Assembly (NCBI RefSeq): GCF_002924445.1
Contig: NZ_PIGG01000040.1
Span: 1 to 64,000, forward strand
DNA: 64,000 bases
Origin: Minwuia thermotolerans
GTDB taxonomy: Bacteria > Pseudomonadota > Alphaproteobacteria > Minwuiales > Minwuiaceae
Reading direction: 5' to 3'
Under the pieces are notes generated by a model. The model was given only the letters and a program-made list of their open reading frames with translations, was not told the origin of the DNA and ran no database searches. How positions within the stretch are numbered: position 1 is the stretch's first letter; each line of letters starts with the position of its first letter. The position numbers were made by a program, and so were the translations under genes. Below, one piece after another: positions 49,786 to 58,446 of the stretch.

Positions 49786-50583
49786 ATGGCGGATCTGGAA
49801 ACCACCATCGAGAACGGCATCGCGCGGGTGGTGATGAACCGGCCCGACGCGCGCAACGCGCTGTCGATGGACATGCGGGCGATGATGTCGGAGACATTCC
49901 ACGAACTGGAAAAGGACGACAGCGTGCGCTGCGTCGTGCTGGAGGGCGCGGGCGACCACTTCATGGCCGGCGGCGACGTCAAGAACATGCACGAATATCT
50001 CAAGACCGCTTCCGGTCCGGAGATCGAGAACTACTTCGTCAACCGCATCCACAACCTGCATCCGATCATGTTCGCCATGCGCCGGATGCCGAAGCCGATC
50101 GTCGCCAAGGTGCGCGGCGCGGCCGCCGGCGCCGGCGTCTCGGTCGCCGCGGCCTGCGACCTGATCATCGCCGCCGAAAGCAGCTTCTTCACGCTGGCCT
50201 ATGTCCACATCGGCACGACGCCGGACGGCTCCGCCAGCTTCCACCTGCCGCGCGCCATCGGCATCAAGAAAACCATGGAGATGACGCTGCTGGGCGACCG
50301 CTTCACGTCGCAGCAGATGGCCGATCACGGGCTGGTCAACTTCGTCGTGCCCGACGCGGAGCTGGACGACGAGACCGACCGTCTGGCCACGCGCCTCGCC
50401 AATGGCCCGACCTTCGTCTACGGCCAGGCCAAGAAGCTGATGTACCGCAGTCAGCAGAACGAGTTCGAAAGCCAGCTGCAGATGGAGGGCGAGATGTTCG
50501 CCTCCTGCGCCAGCCGCCAGGACTACCGGGAGGGCGTCGCCGCCTTCGTCGAGAAGCGCAAGGCGAAGTTCACCGGCAAGTAG
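49786..50583 (+). CDS. Enoyl-CoA hydratase/isomerase family protein
   Basis: 265 residues, crotonase fold. The oxyanion-hole segments HFMAGGDVKNM and VRGAAAGAGVSVAAACDL are present. The two hydratase glutamates are not: the stretch that normally reads GGGCE has GAGVS, and FGQPE is LAYVHIGTTPDGS. The Asp in PDGS recalls the PaaG-like isomerase group. I therefore expect isomerase or another crotonase activity rather than classical hydratase. GGGGAGG lies before the ATG. Confidence 0.85.
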   Translation: MADLETTIENGIARVVMNRPDARNALSMDMRAMMSETFHELEKDDSVRCVVLEGAGDHFMAGGDVKNMHEYLKTASGPEIENYFVNRIHNLHPIMFAMRRMPKPIVAKVRGAAAGAGVSVAAACDLIIAAESSFFTLAYVHIGTTPDGSASFHLPRAIGIKKTMEMTLLGDRFTSQQMADHGLVNFVVPDAELDDETDRLATRLANGPTFVYGQAKKLMYRSQQNEFESQLQMEGEMFASCASRQDYREGVAAFVEKRKAKFTGK

Positions 50584-50620
50584 CGTATGGCGGAATTCCG
50601 CGACCCCGCCCCCTCCCCTT

Positions 50621-50676
50621 CCCTCCCCCTTGGCCAAGGGGGAGGGTGGTCGAGCGAGAGCGAGGCCGGGTGGGGG
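50621..50676 (+). repeat. Palindromic intergenic repeat, family 1, copy C
   Basis: CCCTCCCCCTTGG and CCAAGGGGGAGGG make a perfect 26-base palindrome (50621-50646). A 21-base tail with a weak GGTC/GGCC stem follows, then GGGTGGGGG (50668-50676). It lies between the convergent crotonase and amidase genes. Confidence 0.75.
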
Positions 50677-50686
50677 ATGGACCGCC

Positions 50687-52150
50687 CTACTCGTAGCCCT
50701 TCGGGACCTGAACGCCGCCGAAGGCCTGCTCCAGCAGGTGGGCGAAGCGGATGGTCGTCAGGTCGCCCATGTACGGCCCGACGATCTGCACGCCCAGCGG
50801 CAGGCCGCTCTTCGCGCCGAGGCCGATGGGCGCGACCGTGCCCGGCAGATAGACCGCGCCCGAAATGCCGGCCCAGAAGAGCTGGTCGTTGTAGCCGGCC
50901 TTGCGGCCGTTGATCTCGAGCTCCCGCACCTCCCTGGGCTGGTCCTCGTTCCGCGGGAACGCGGCGGAGGCGGCCTGCGGGCAGAGCAGCAGGTCGAAAT
51001 CGCGGAAAAACGCCGCCCACTTGTCACGGTAATCGTAGCGGCGCCGGTCGGCCGCAGCCCAGTCGTAATAGGTGATCGTGCCCGCCCGGGCGTTCATGGC
51101 GAAGTAGCTGTCGTCATCGTCCTTCAGGTTGGCGACCAGTTCCTGGAATTCGCGATAGGCGTCCAGGGGCAGGCGGCTGTGGGTGACCGGGCGGAACAGC
51201 CGGAAATAGTCGAGGTGATATTCGAACCAGTCGACGTCGATCGGATCGCGTTCCTCGACCGTCGCGCCCGCGGCCTCCAGCCGCCCGGCCAGATCGCGCA
51301 GCGCGTCCTGGTACTCCTGCTCCACGTCCGAGACCGGCGAGGTCGTCATCAGGCAGACGCGGAAGTCGCCCAGATCGTCCTTCTCCGGCTTCGGCAATTC
51401 GAGCTTCCAGCCCGCGCCGTAGACGGGGTCGTCGCCGGCGACAGCGAGCAACGCCGCCTTCAGGTCCCGGGCCGAGCGCGCCAACGGGCCGCAGACCGCA
51501 ATATCGGAGGGCGCCATGGACGGCGCCTTCCAGTGCCCGCGCTTGGGCACGATGCCGTAGGTCGGCTTGTGGCCGAAGACGCCGCAGAAATGCGCCGGAT
51601 TGCGCACCGACGCGCCGATGTCGGAACCGAACTCCAGCCCGGTCAGGCCCGCAACGAGCGCCGCCGCCGAGCCGCCCGAGGATCCGCCGGGCGTCCGCGA
51701 AGGATCCCAGGGATTGCCGCAACTGCCGTAGACCGCGTTGTAGGACTGCCAGTCGGTGAGATTGAGCGGCACGTTGGTCTTGCCGAAGACATTGGCGCCG
51801 GCGCGCTTGATGCGCTCCACGACCACCGAGTCCGCTTCGGCCACGTTCTCCGCATAGGCCGGGTCGCCCCAGGTCGTCCGGAAACCGGTGAGGTCGTAGC
51901 TTTCCTTCACCGTCATCGGCACGCCGTGGAAGGGGCCCAGGGAATATCCGCGGCGCTGCAGCCGGTCGAGCCCTTCCGCCGCGTCCCGCGCGCCATCGAA
52001 GTCGTCGGCGATGACGGCGTTGATCACCGGGTTGAGCCGCTCGACGCGGTCCCTGAAATGCTCCAGCGCCTCCACGGCGCTGGTCCGGCCCTCGCGGATG
52101 TCCTCGGCAATTCCCAGCGCGTCGCGGCGATGCAATGGCGTGGCGGCCAT
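50687..52150 (-). CDS. Amidase
   Basis: 487 residues, amidase-signature family. The Ser-cisSer-Lys triad is visible: MTVKESYDLTG (Lys), RTPGGSSGGSAAAL (cis-Ser), GSDIGASVRNPAHFCG (nucleophile Ser). It is not GatA, because gatB and gatC are absent. The substrate amide is unknown. No signal peptide. Divergent from hpnB. Confidence 0.9.
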   Translation of the reverse strand: MAATPLHRRDALGIAEDIREGRTSAVEALEHFRDRVERLNPVINAVIADDFDGARDAAEGLDRLQRRGYSLGPFHGVPMTVKESYDLTGFRTTWGDPAYAENVAEADSVVVERIKRAGANVFGKTNVPLNLTDWQSYNAVYGSCGNPWDPSRTPGGSSGGSAAALVAGLTGLEFGSDIGASVRNPAHFCGVFGHKPTYGIVPKRGHWKAPSMAPSDIAVCGPLARSARDLKAALLAVAGDDPVYGAGWKLELPKPEKDDLGDFRVCLMTTSPVSDVEQEYQDALRDLAGRLEAAGATVEERDPIDVDWFEYHLDYFRLFRPVTHSRLPLDAYREFQELVANLKDDDDSYFAMNARAGTITYYDWAAADRRRYDYRDKWAAFFRDFDLLLCPQAASAAFPRNEDQPREVRELEINGRKAGYNDQLFWAGISGAVYLPGTVAPIGLGAKSGLPLGVQIVGPYMGDLTTIRFAHLLEQAFGGVQVPKGYE

Positions 52151-52249
52151 GCGGCTCCCTCCCGTGTTCTTCTTCTACCGGGCGGCAGTTTCGGCGATTT
52201 GCGCAGGGCGCGATAGCCCGTCCCGCGCGCCCCTGCTATCAAGCCGCGC

Positions 52250-53389
52250 ATGGACGCTCTCGCCCTCATCGTCGGCCTTTCCGCACTCGCCTGGCTTTAC
52301 CTGCTGGCGTTTCACGGCCGCTTCTGGCGCGCCGCCGAACGGTTGCCGGACGATATCGAGACGCCGGGTGCCTGGCCCCCGGTCGCGGTCGTCGTGCCGG
52401 CGCGCAATGAGGCCGATGTCGTTGGCGAGACGGTGCGGCGGCTGGCGGCGCAGGACTATCCGGGCGCCTTGCGGATCGTCGTCGTCGACGACCGCTCGGA
52501 GGACGGCACCGGCGAGGCTGCCCGCGCCGCCGCCGACACACGTACCGCGGTCCTGCGCGCCGGGGAACGGCCGGCAGGCTGGGTGGGCAAGGTCTGGGCA
52601 ATGGAACAGGGCCTCAGGCATCTGCGCAGCCTGTCCGAACAGCCCGACTGGATCCTGTTTACCGACGCCGATATCCATCACCCGCCGGATTCGCTCCGCC
52701 GCCTCGTCGCCTTCGCCCTGGACGACGACCGCGATCTCGTCTCCCTGATGGTGAAGCTGAAGGTCGCGACATTCTGGGAGCGGCTGCTGGTTCCGGCCTT
52801 CGTGTTCTTCTTCGCCAAGCTCTACCCCTTCGCCCGGGTCAACGATCCGGCGGACGGGACGGCCGCCGCTGCCGGCGGCTGCATGCTGGCGCGGCGGACA
52901 ATTGTCGAGAAGGCGGGGCTGATGGAGAGCATTCGTGACCGGCTGATCGACGACTGCGCCCTGGCGCGCGCGGTGCATCACGCCGGGTCGGGGCGAATCT
53001 GGATTGGCCTGACCGAAACCGTCGAAAGCGCCCGACCCTATGACGGCCTGAAAGGCGTCTGGCAGATGGTGGTGCGTTCGGCCTTCACGCAGCTCCGCCA
53101 TTCGCCGCTGCTGCTGGCCGGCACGGTGATCGGCATGGCTTTTCTGTATCTCGCCGGACCCGTGGCGCTGGCGGTCGCGGGCGCCGGCACCGGCCTCGCC
53201 GCCTGGGGCCTGATGGCATTGGCCTTCGTGCCCATGCTCCGGCTCTACCGCCAGCCGGTCTGGTTCGCCCCCCTTCTCCCGCTTGCAGGCTTCATGTACA
53301 CGCTAATGACCATCGACAGCGCCGCCCGGCACTGGCGCGGCAGGGGCGGCGGCTGGAAGGGCCGCTATCAGGCGAGGAAGAAGGCGTGA
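52250..53389 (+). CDS. hpnB: Hopanoid-associated glycosyltransferase HpnB
   Basis: 379 residues. An N-terminal membrane helix (LALIVGLSALAWLYLLAF) is followed by a GT2-type domain (AVVVPARNEADVVGET, VVDDRSEDGT, WILFTDADIHHPPDSL) and three to four C-terminal helices. HpnB is regularly found at the head of squalene/hopanoid operons and its exact sugar substrate is not proven. It overlaps hpnC by 4 bases. Confidence 0.9.
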   Translation: MDALALIVGLSALAWLYLLAFHGRFWRAAERLPDDIETPGAWPPVAVVVPARNEADVVGETVRRLAAQDYPGALRIVVVDDRSEDGTGEAARAAADTRTAVLRAGERPAGWVGKVWAMEQGLRHLRSLSEQPDWILFTDADIHHPPDSLRRLVAFALDDDRDLVSLMVKLKVATFWERLLVPAFVFFFAKLYPFARVNDPADGTAAAAGGCMLARRTIVEKAGLMESIRDRLIDDCALARAVHHAGSGRIWIGLTETVESARPYDGLKGVWQMVVRSAFTQLRHSPLLLAGTVIGMAFLYLAGPVALAVAGAGTGLAAWGLMALAFVPMLRLYRQPVWFAPLLPLAGFMYTLMTIDSAARHWRGRGGGWKGRYQARKKA

Positions 53390-54237
53390 GCATGGCTGCG
53401 GTAGAGACGCCGTCGGGCAAGGGCGCGGGGGACGAGAACTTCCCCGTCGGTTCCTTCCTGCTGCCGAAGCCGCTCCGCCCGCATGTCGCCTGCTTCTACA
53501 CCTTCGCCCGCGCCGCAGACGACATCGCCGACAACCCGGCGCTCACCCCGGAGCAGAAGATCGCGCGCCTGGACGCCTTCGACCGGGCGCTGGTGCAGGG
53601 TTCCGGCGATCCGGACCTCGCCAGGGCGGACCGGCTGCGCGACAGCCTGGCCGCCTCGGGCGTGGCGGATGTCCATGCCCGCGATCTGCTGCGCGCCTTC
53701 AGGCAGGACGCGGTCAAGACGCGCTACGAAAGCTGGGACGACCTGATGGCCTATTGCCGGCTGTCGGCCTCTCCGGTCGGGCGCTATCTGCTCGACCTGC
53801 ACGGCGAGGACCCGGCGGATTACGCCGTCTCCGATCCGCTCTGCGACGCGCTGCAGGTGATCAACCATCTGCAGGACTGCCAGGACGACTACCGTGAGAT
53901 GAATCGGGTCTACCTGCCGCAGGACTGGCTGGCCGAGGCCGGGACGGACGTCACGGCGCTGGATGCGCCGGCCACAAGCCCGGCGCTGCGGCAGGTGCTG
54001 GACCGGTGCCTCGACGGCTGCGAGGAACTCATGGACCGCGCGCGGTTGATGCCGGGGCAGTTGAAGTCCCGCAGGCTGGGCGCGGAATCGGCGGTGATCG
54101 TCGCGCTCGCCGACCGCCTGACAGGGGAGCTGCGCCGCCGCGACCCGCTGGCCAAACGCGTCGCCTTCGGCAAGCCGCGAATGGCGCTGATCGCGCTGGG
54201 CGCGCTGGCGCGCTTCCACCTGGGCGGGCGCAGATGA
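53386..54237 (+). CDS. hpnC: Hydroxysqualene synthase HpnC
   Basis: 283 residues, trans-isoprenyl diphosphate synthase fold. The Asp-rich motifs ARAADDIADNP and QDCQDDYREMNRVYLP are present. In the three-enzyme bacterial route HpnC converts presqualene diphosphate to hydroxysqualene. The GTG at 53386 overlaps the hpnB stop; an ATG two codons later is equally possible. Its stop overlaps hpnD. Confidence 0.92.
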   Translation: MSMAAVETPSGKGAGDENFPVGSFLLPKPLRPHVACFYTFARAADDIADNPALTPEQKIARLDAFDRALVQGSGDPDLARADRLRDSLAASGVADVHARDLLRAFRQDAVKTRYESWDDLMAYCRLSASPVGRYLLDLHGEDPADYAVSDPLCDALQVINHLQDCQDDYREMNRVYLPQDWLAEAGTDVTALDAPATSPALRQVLDRCLDGCEELMDRARLMPGQLKSRRLGAESAVIVALADRLTGELRRRDPLAKRVAFGKPRMALIALGALARFHLGGRR

Positions 54238-55088
54238 ACGAGGAGGAATTGCGCGCGGCGCAGGCGCACGCCGAGCGGATCGTCAAGGCGTCCGGCACGT
54301 CCTTCGGGCTGGGGATGCGGGTGCTCCCGGAAGCCGAGCGCCGCGCGATGTACGCCGTCTACGCCTTCTGCCGGGAGATCGACGACATCGCCGACGAGCC
54401 GGGCGAGGAACAGGCCAAGCGCGACGCCCTGGACGAATGGCGCCGCGAGATCGACGCCCTCTATCAGGGCCACCCCACCCGCCCCACGGCGCAGGCGCTG
54501 CTGCCGGCGGTGGACGCCTACGAACTGCCCCACGGGGAGTTCGTGGAACTGATCGAGGGCATGGTGATGGACGTCGACATGGACTTCCGCCGCCGCACCT
54601 GGCTGGACCATGACGGCCTGCATCTCTATTGCCGGCGCGTCGCGGGCGCCGTGGGCCTGCTGTCGGTGCGCATCTTCGGCGAGCCGGACGCGACACAGTT
54701 CGCGCTGGCCATGGGCGATGCGCTGCAGCTCACCAACATTCTCCGCGACATCGGCGAGGACGCCGCCGAGGGCCGGCTCTACCTGCCCATCGAAATGATC
54801 CGCGAACAGGGCATCACCGCCGAAGAACCGTCGGAAATCGTCCGCGACCCGCGCCTGAAACCCGTCTGCGAAGCGATCGCCGGGGAAGCCAAACAGCGCT
54901 TCCGCGACGCCGACGAACTGCTGGCCCGCCATGACAGGCGCAAGCTGAAACCGGCGCTGATCATGGGATCGGTCTATCGCGGCTATCTGGAACGGCTCGA
55001 GACGCGCGGCTTCGGCGACCCGGCCGCGCCGGTCCGCCTGTCGAAATTCGCCAAGGCGGGCCGGGCGCTGCGCGCCTGGCTGGGATGA
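54234..55088 (+). CDS. hpnD: Presqualene diphosphate synthase HpnD
   Basis: 284 residues, a paralogue of HpnC in the same fold. FCREIDDIADEPG and LTNILRDIGEDAAEGRLYLP are the two Asp-rich motifs that bind Mg-diphosphate. YCRRVAGAVGLLSVRIFG is the conserved central helix. HpnD condenses two farnesyl diphosphates to presqualene diphosphate. ATGA overlaps at both ends. Confidence 0.94.
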   Translation: MNEEELRAAQAHAERIVKASGTSFGLGMRVLPEAERRAMYAVYAFCREIDDIADEPGEEQAKRDALDEWRREIDALYQGHPTRPTAQALLPAVDAYELPHGEFVELIEGMVMDVDMDFRRRTWLDHDGLHLYCRRVAGAVGLLSVRIFGEPDATQFALAMGDALQLTNILRDIGEDAAEGRLYLPIEMIREQGITAEEPSEIVRDPRLKPVCEAIAGEAKQRFRDADELLARHDRRKLKPALIMGSVYRGYLERLETRGFGDPAAPVRLSKFAKAGRALRAWLG

Positions 55089-56362
55089 CCGCCGCCCGCG
55101 CCCACGTCGTCGGCGCCGGCCTGGCCGGTCTGGCGGCGGCGCTGTCGCTCTCGGCGGCGGGACGGCAGGTCACGATTCACGAGACCGCGAGCCGCGCCGG
55201 CGGGCGCTGCCGCAGCTATCACGATCCCTTCCTCGACCGGGTGATCGACAACGGCAACCACCTGATGATGTCGGCCAACGCCCACGTCTTCGCCTATCTC
55301 GACGAGATCGGCGCGCGGGATCGCGTCGAGGTGACCAGGCCCGCCCGCTACCCCTTCGTCGACGTCGCCACTGGCGAACGCTGGACGCTCAGGCCCAATG
55401 CCGGCCGCCTGCCGTGGTGGATCCTGAAGCGCTCGCGCAGCGTGAAGGGCGCGCGCCTGGGCGACTGGCTCGACGGCCGGAATCTGCTCGCCGCCGGCCC
55501 GGAGGCGACGGTCGCCGATTGCCTGAAGACCGACACCGTGCTCTGGCGGCGCTTCTGGGAGCCGCTCACGGTCGCGGCGCTGAACATCGCGCCCGACGAA
55601 GGCGCGGCGGCGCTGCTGGCCGAAGTCTACCGCCGTACCTTCGCGAGGGGCGAAAAACACGCCCGGCCGGTCTTCGTCCGCAACAACCTGGCCGAGGCGC
55701 TGGTGGAGCCGGCGCTCGCCGAACTGACGCGGCGGGGCGTCGAGATCCGCTACCGCACCCGAGTGCGCGGGATGGAAGCGGACGGGAACCGGGTCGTCGG
55801 CCTGAGCGCCGGCGACGACCGGCTGGAGATCGGCGCGAAGGATGCGGTCGTGCTCGCCGTGCCGTCCTGGGCCGCTTCGGACCTGCTGCCCGGCCAGGCG
55901 GTCCCGGCGGGTGCCCGGATGATCCTGAACCTGCATTTCCGCCTCGATGCGCCGCCGGACCCCGGAATTCCGCCGATCACCGGTCTGACCGGCAGCCTGG
56001 CGCAGTGGCTGTTCATCAAGGGCGACATCGCCTCGGTGACGGTCAGCGCCGCCGACGCCTTCGCCGACACCCCGGCCGAGGAGATCGCGCGCCGGATCTG
56101 GCCGGAAGTCGCGGTGGCGCTGGGCCGTTCCGGCGCGGCCGAGCCGCCCGGCCGGGTGGTGAAGGAGAAGCGGGCGACCTTCGCCGAGACGCCGGCCAAC
56201 GAACGCCTCAGACCGGGGCCCCGGACCCGGTACGACAACCTCGTTCTCGCCGGCGACTGGACCGCCACCGGCCTGCCGGCGACGATCGAAGGGGCGATCC
56301 AGTCCGGCCGCGCCGCGGCGGACGTTCTGACGGCCGGTCATGCGCCCGGCAATCTTGCCTGA
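55085..56362 (+). CDS. hpnE: Hydroxysqualene dehydroxylase HpnE
   Basis: 425 residues, FAD-dependent amine-oxidase-like protein. AHVVGAGLAGLAAALSLSAAG is the dinucleotide motif at the N-terminus, NGNHLMMSANAHVFAYLDEIG a family block, and NLVLAGDWTATGLPATIEGAI the C-terminal FAD contact. HpnE reduces hydroxysqualene to squalene. It starts within the hpnD stop (ATGA) and ends 28 bases before the shc start used here. Confidence 0.93.
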   Translation: MTAARAHVVGAGLAGLAAALSLSAAGRQVTIHETASRAGGRCRSYHDPFLDRVIDNGNHLMMSANAHVFAYLDEIGARDRVEVTRPARYPFVDVATGERWTLRPNAGRLPWWILKRSRSVKGARLGDWLDGRNLLAAGPEATVADCLKTDTVLWRRFWEPLTVAALNIAPDEGAAALLAEVYRRTFARGEKHARPVFVRNNLAEALVEPALAELTRRGVEIRYRTRVRGMEADGNRVVGLSAGDDRLEIGAKDAVVLAVPSWAASDLLPGQAVPAGARMILNLHFRLDAPPDPGIPPITGLTGSLAQWLFIKGDIASVTVSAADAFADTPAEEIARRIWPEVAVALGRSGAAEPPGRVVKEKRATFAETPANERLRPGPRTRYDNLVLAGDWTATGLPATIEGAIQSGRAAADVLTAGHAPGNLA

Positions 56363-56390
56363 ATCCGGCTTTGCTGCTACGCAGCATCCC

Positions 56391-58346
56391 ATGGCGGACA
56401 CGGCTCTGAAACAGGCGGAGAACGGGCCGCGCGTCGACCTGGATGCGCTGGAGGATCTGATCGCGGATACGCGGTCGGAATACCTGAAGCTGCAGCGTGA
56501 CGACGGTCACTGGATCTTCGAGTTCGAAGCGGACGCGACGATCCCGGCCGAGTACGTCATGCTCAATCATTATCTCGACGAGATCGACGATCCGCTGGAA
56601 GCGAAGATCGGCGTCTATCTGCGCCGTATCCAGTCGGACGAGCACGACGGCTGGCCGCTCTACCAGGACGGCGCGATGGATCTCTCCTGCACGGTGAAGG
56701 CCTATTACGCCCTGAAGCTGATCGGCGACGATCCGGATGCGCCGCACATGCGCCGGGCGCGCACGGCGATCCTGGCCGCCGGCGGGGCGGAGCGCGCCAA
56801 TGTCTTCACGCGGATCGCGCTGGCCTTGTTCGACCAGGTGCCGTGGCGGGCCGTGCCGGCCATGCCGATCGAGATCATGCTGTTGCCCGAGTGGTTCCCG
56901 TTCCACCTGTCGAAGGTGAGCTACTGGTCGCGCACGGTGATCGCGCCGCTGCTGATCATGATGGCGAAACGCAAGCTGGCGGCGAACCCGCGCGGCGTCG
57001 ACATCCGCGAGTTGTTCCGCACCCCGCCCGAGGACGTCCGCGACTACAACGTCAACCCGACCGGATCACCCGTCGGCAGCTTCTTCCTCAGCCTGGACAA
57101 GCTGGTCCGGCGTGCGGAGCCGCTGTTCCCGAGGAACAAGCGCGAAAAGGCGCTGCAGGAGGCGCTCGCCTTCATCAAGCCGCGGCTGAACGGCGAGGAC
57201 GGGCTGGGCGGCATCTTCCCCGCCATGGCCAACACGGTGATGGCGTTCGAGGCTCTGGGCATCCCGAAGGACGACCCGGACCGGAAGATCGCCCGCGCGG
57301 CGGTGGACAAGCTGATTCTCGACCGCGGTTTCGAGGCCTATTGCCAGCCCTGCCTGTCGCCCATCTGGGACACGTGTCTGGGGATGCATGCGCTGCTGGA
57401 AGCCGGCGAGGCGCCGGACAGCGGACCGATGCTGCAGGCCGCCGACTGGCTGCTGGAGCGGGAGATCACCGACGTCGTCGGCGACTGGGTCTGGAAACGC
57501 CCGGACCTGAAGCCCGGCGGCTGGGCCTTCGAATACTGGAACGACCACTACCCGGACGTCGACGACACGGCCGTCGTCGTCATGGCGCTGCACCGCATGG
57601 ACGCCGAACGCTATCGGGGAGCCATCGGGCGGGCGGCGGAGTGGGTCATCGGCATGCAGTCGTCCAATGGCGGCTGGGGCGCCTTCGACGCCGAGAACGA
57701 CCGCCAGTACCTCAACGCCATTCCCTTCGCCGACCACGGCGCGCTGCTCGACCCGCCGACCGTCGACGTCACCGCGCGCTGCGTCTCCATGCTGGCGCAG
57801 ATCGGTCATGACATCGGCAGCCCGCCCGTCGCCCGCGGGCTGAAATTCCTGCGCCGCGAGCAGGAGAAGGACGGCAGCTGGTACGGCCGCTGGGGCGTCA
57901 ACTACATCTACGGCACCTGGTCGGCGCTTTCGGCGTTCAACGCCTGCGGCTACGACATGAGCCGCCATTTCGTCCGCCGCGGCGTCGACTACCTGCTGTC
58001 CATGCAGCGCGACGACGGCGGCTGGGGCGAGGGCTGCGAGAGTTACGAGGCGGGCGGCCGCGGCTTCGCGCGCGGCAGCACGCCGTCCCAGACCGCCTGG
58101 GCCCTGCTCGGCCTGATGGCGGCCGGCGAGGTGGATCACCCGGCAGTCGCCCGCGGCATCGGCTATCTGATGCAGGCGCCGCGCGACGGCGCAAAATGGG
58201 ACGAGGATCTCTATACCGGCGTCGGTTTTCCGCGGGTGTTCTATCTCCGCTATTACGGCTACAGCGCCTATTTCCCGCTCTGGGCCATCGCGCGCTACCG
58301 CAATCTGAAGCGGAAGAACGACCGCAAGGTGGCGTTCGGCATCTGA
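56391..58346 (+). CDS. shc: Squalene-hopene cyclase
   Basis: 651 residues. It cyclises squalene to hopene/hopanol in the membrane. The catalytic DVDD acid motif is at 389-392 (PDVDDTAVV), and several QW-type repeats are visible (QRDDGHW, QSSNGGWGAF, QEKDGSWYGRWG, QRDDGGWGEG). The ATG at 56391 gives the usual length. An ATG at 56340 inside hpnE would add 17 residues with no clear ribosome site. It closes the hopanoid run; hpnA/F/G/H genes are not in the window. Confidence 0.96.
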   Translation: MADTALKQAENGPRVDLDALEDLIADTRSEYLKLQRDDGHWIFEFEADATIPAEYVMLNHYLDEIDDPLEAKIGVYLRRIQSDEHDGWPLYQDGAMDLSCTVKAYYALKLIGDDPDAPHMRRARTAILAAGGAERANVFTRIALALFDQVPWRAVPAMPIEIMLLPEWFPFHLSKVSYWSRTVIAPLLIMMAKRKLAANPRGVDIRELFRTPPEDVRDYNVNPTGSPVGSFFLSLDKLVRRAEPLFPRNKREKALQEALAFIKPRLNGEDGLGGIFPAMANTVMAFEALGIPKDDPDRKIARAAVDKLILDRGFEAYCQPCLSPIWDTCLGMHALLEAGEAPDSGPMLQAADWLLEREITDVVGDWVWKRPDLKPGGWAFEYWNDHYPDVDDTAVVVMALHRMDAERYRGAIGRAAEWVIGMQSSNGGWGAFDAENDRQYLNAIPFADHGALLDPPTVDVTARCVSMLAQIGHDIGSPPVARGLKFLRREQEKDGSWYGRWGVNYIYGTWSALSAFNACGYDMSRHFVRRGVDYLLSMQRDDGGWGEGCESYEAGGRGFARGSTPSQTAWALLGLMAAGEVDHPAVARGIGYLMQAPRDGAKWDEDLYTGVGFPRVFYLRYYGYSAYFPLWAIARYRNLKRKNDRKVAFGI

Positions 58347-58446
58347 CCGGCGCATGGCGGCTCCCGCCGGGCGCCGCTTTCGCCCCGCCCACCGTTCCGA
58401 TAAACAGTCGGCGTCGTCCGATGCGGACCGACCAGGGGAGACATCC

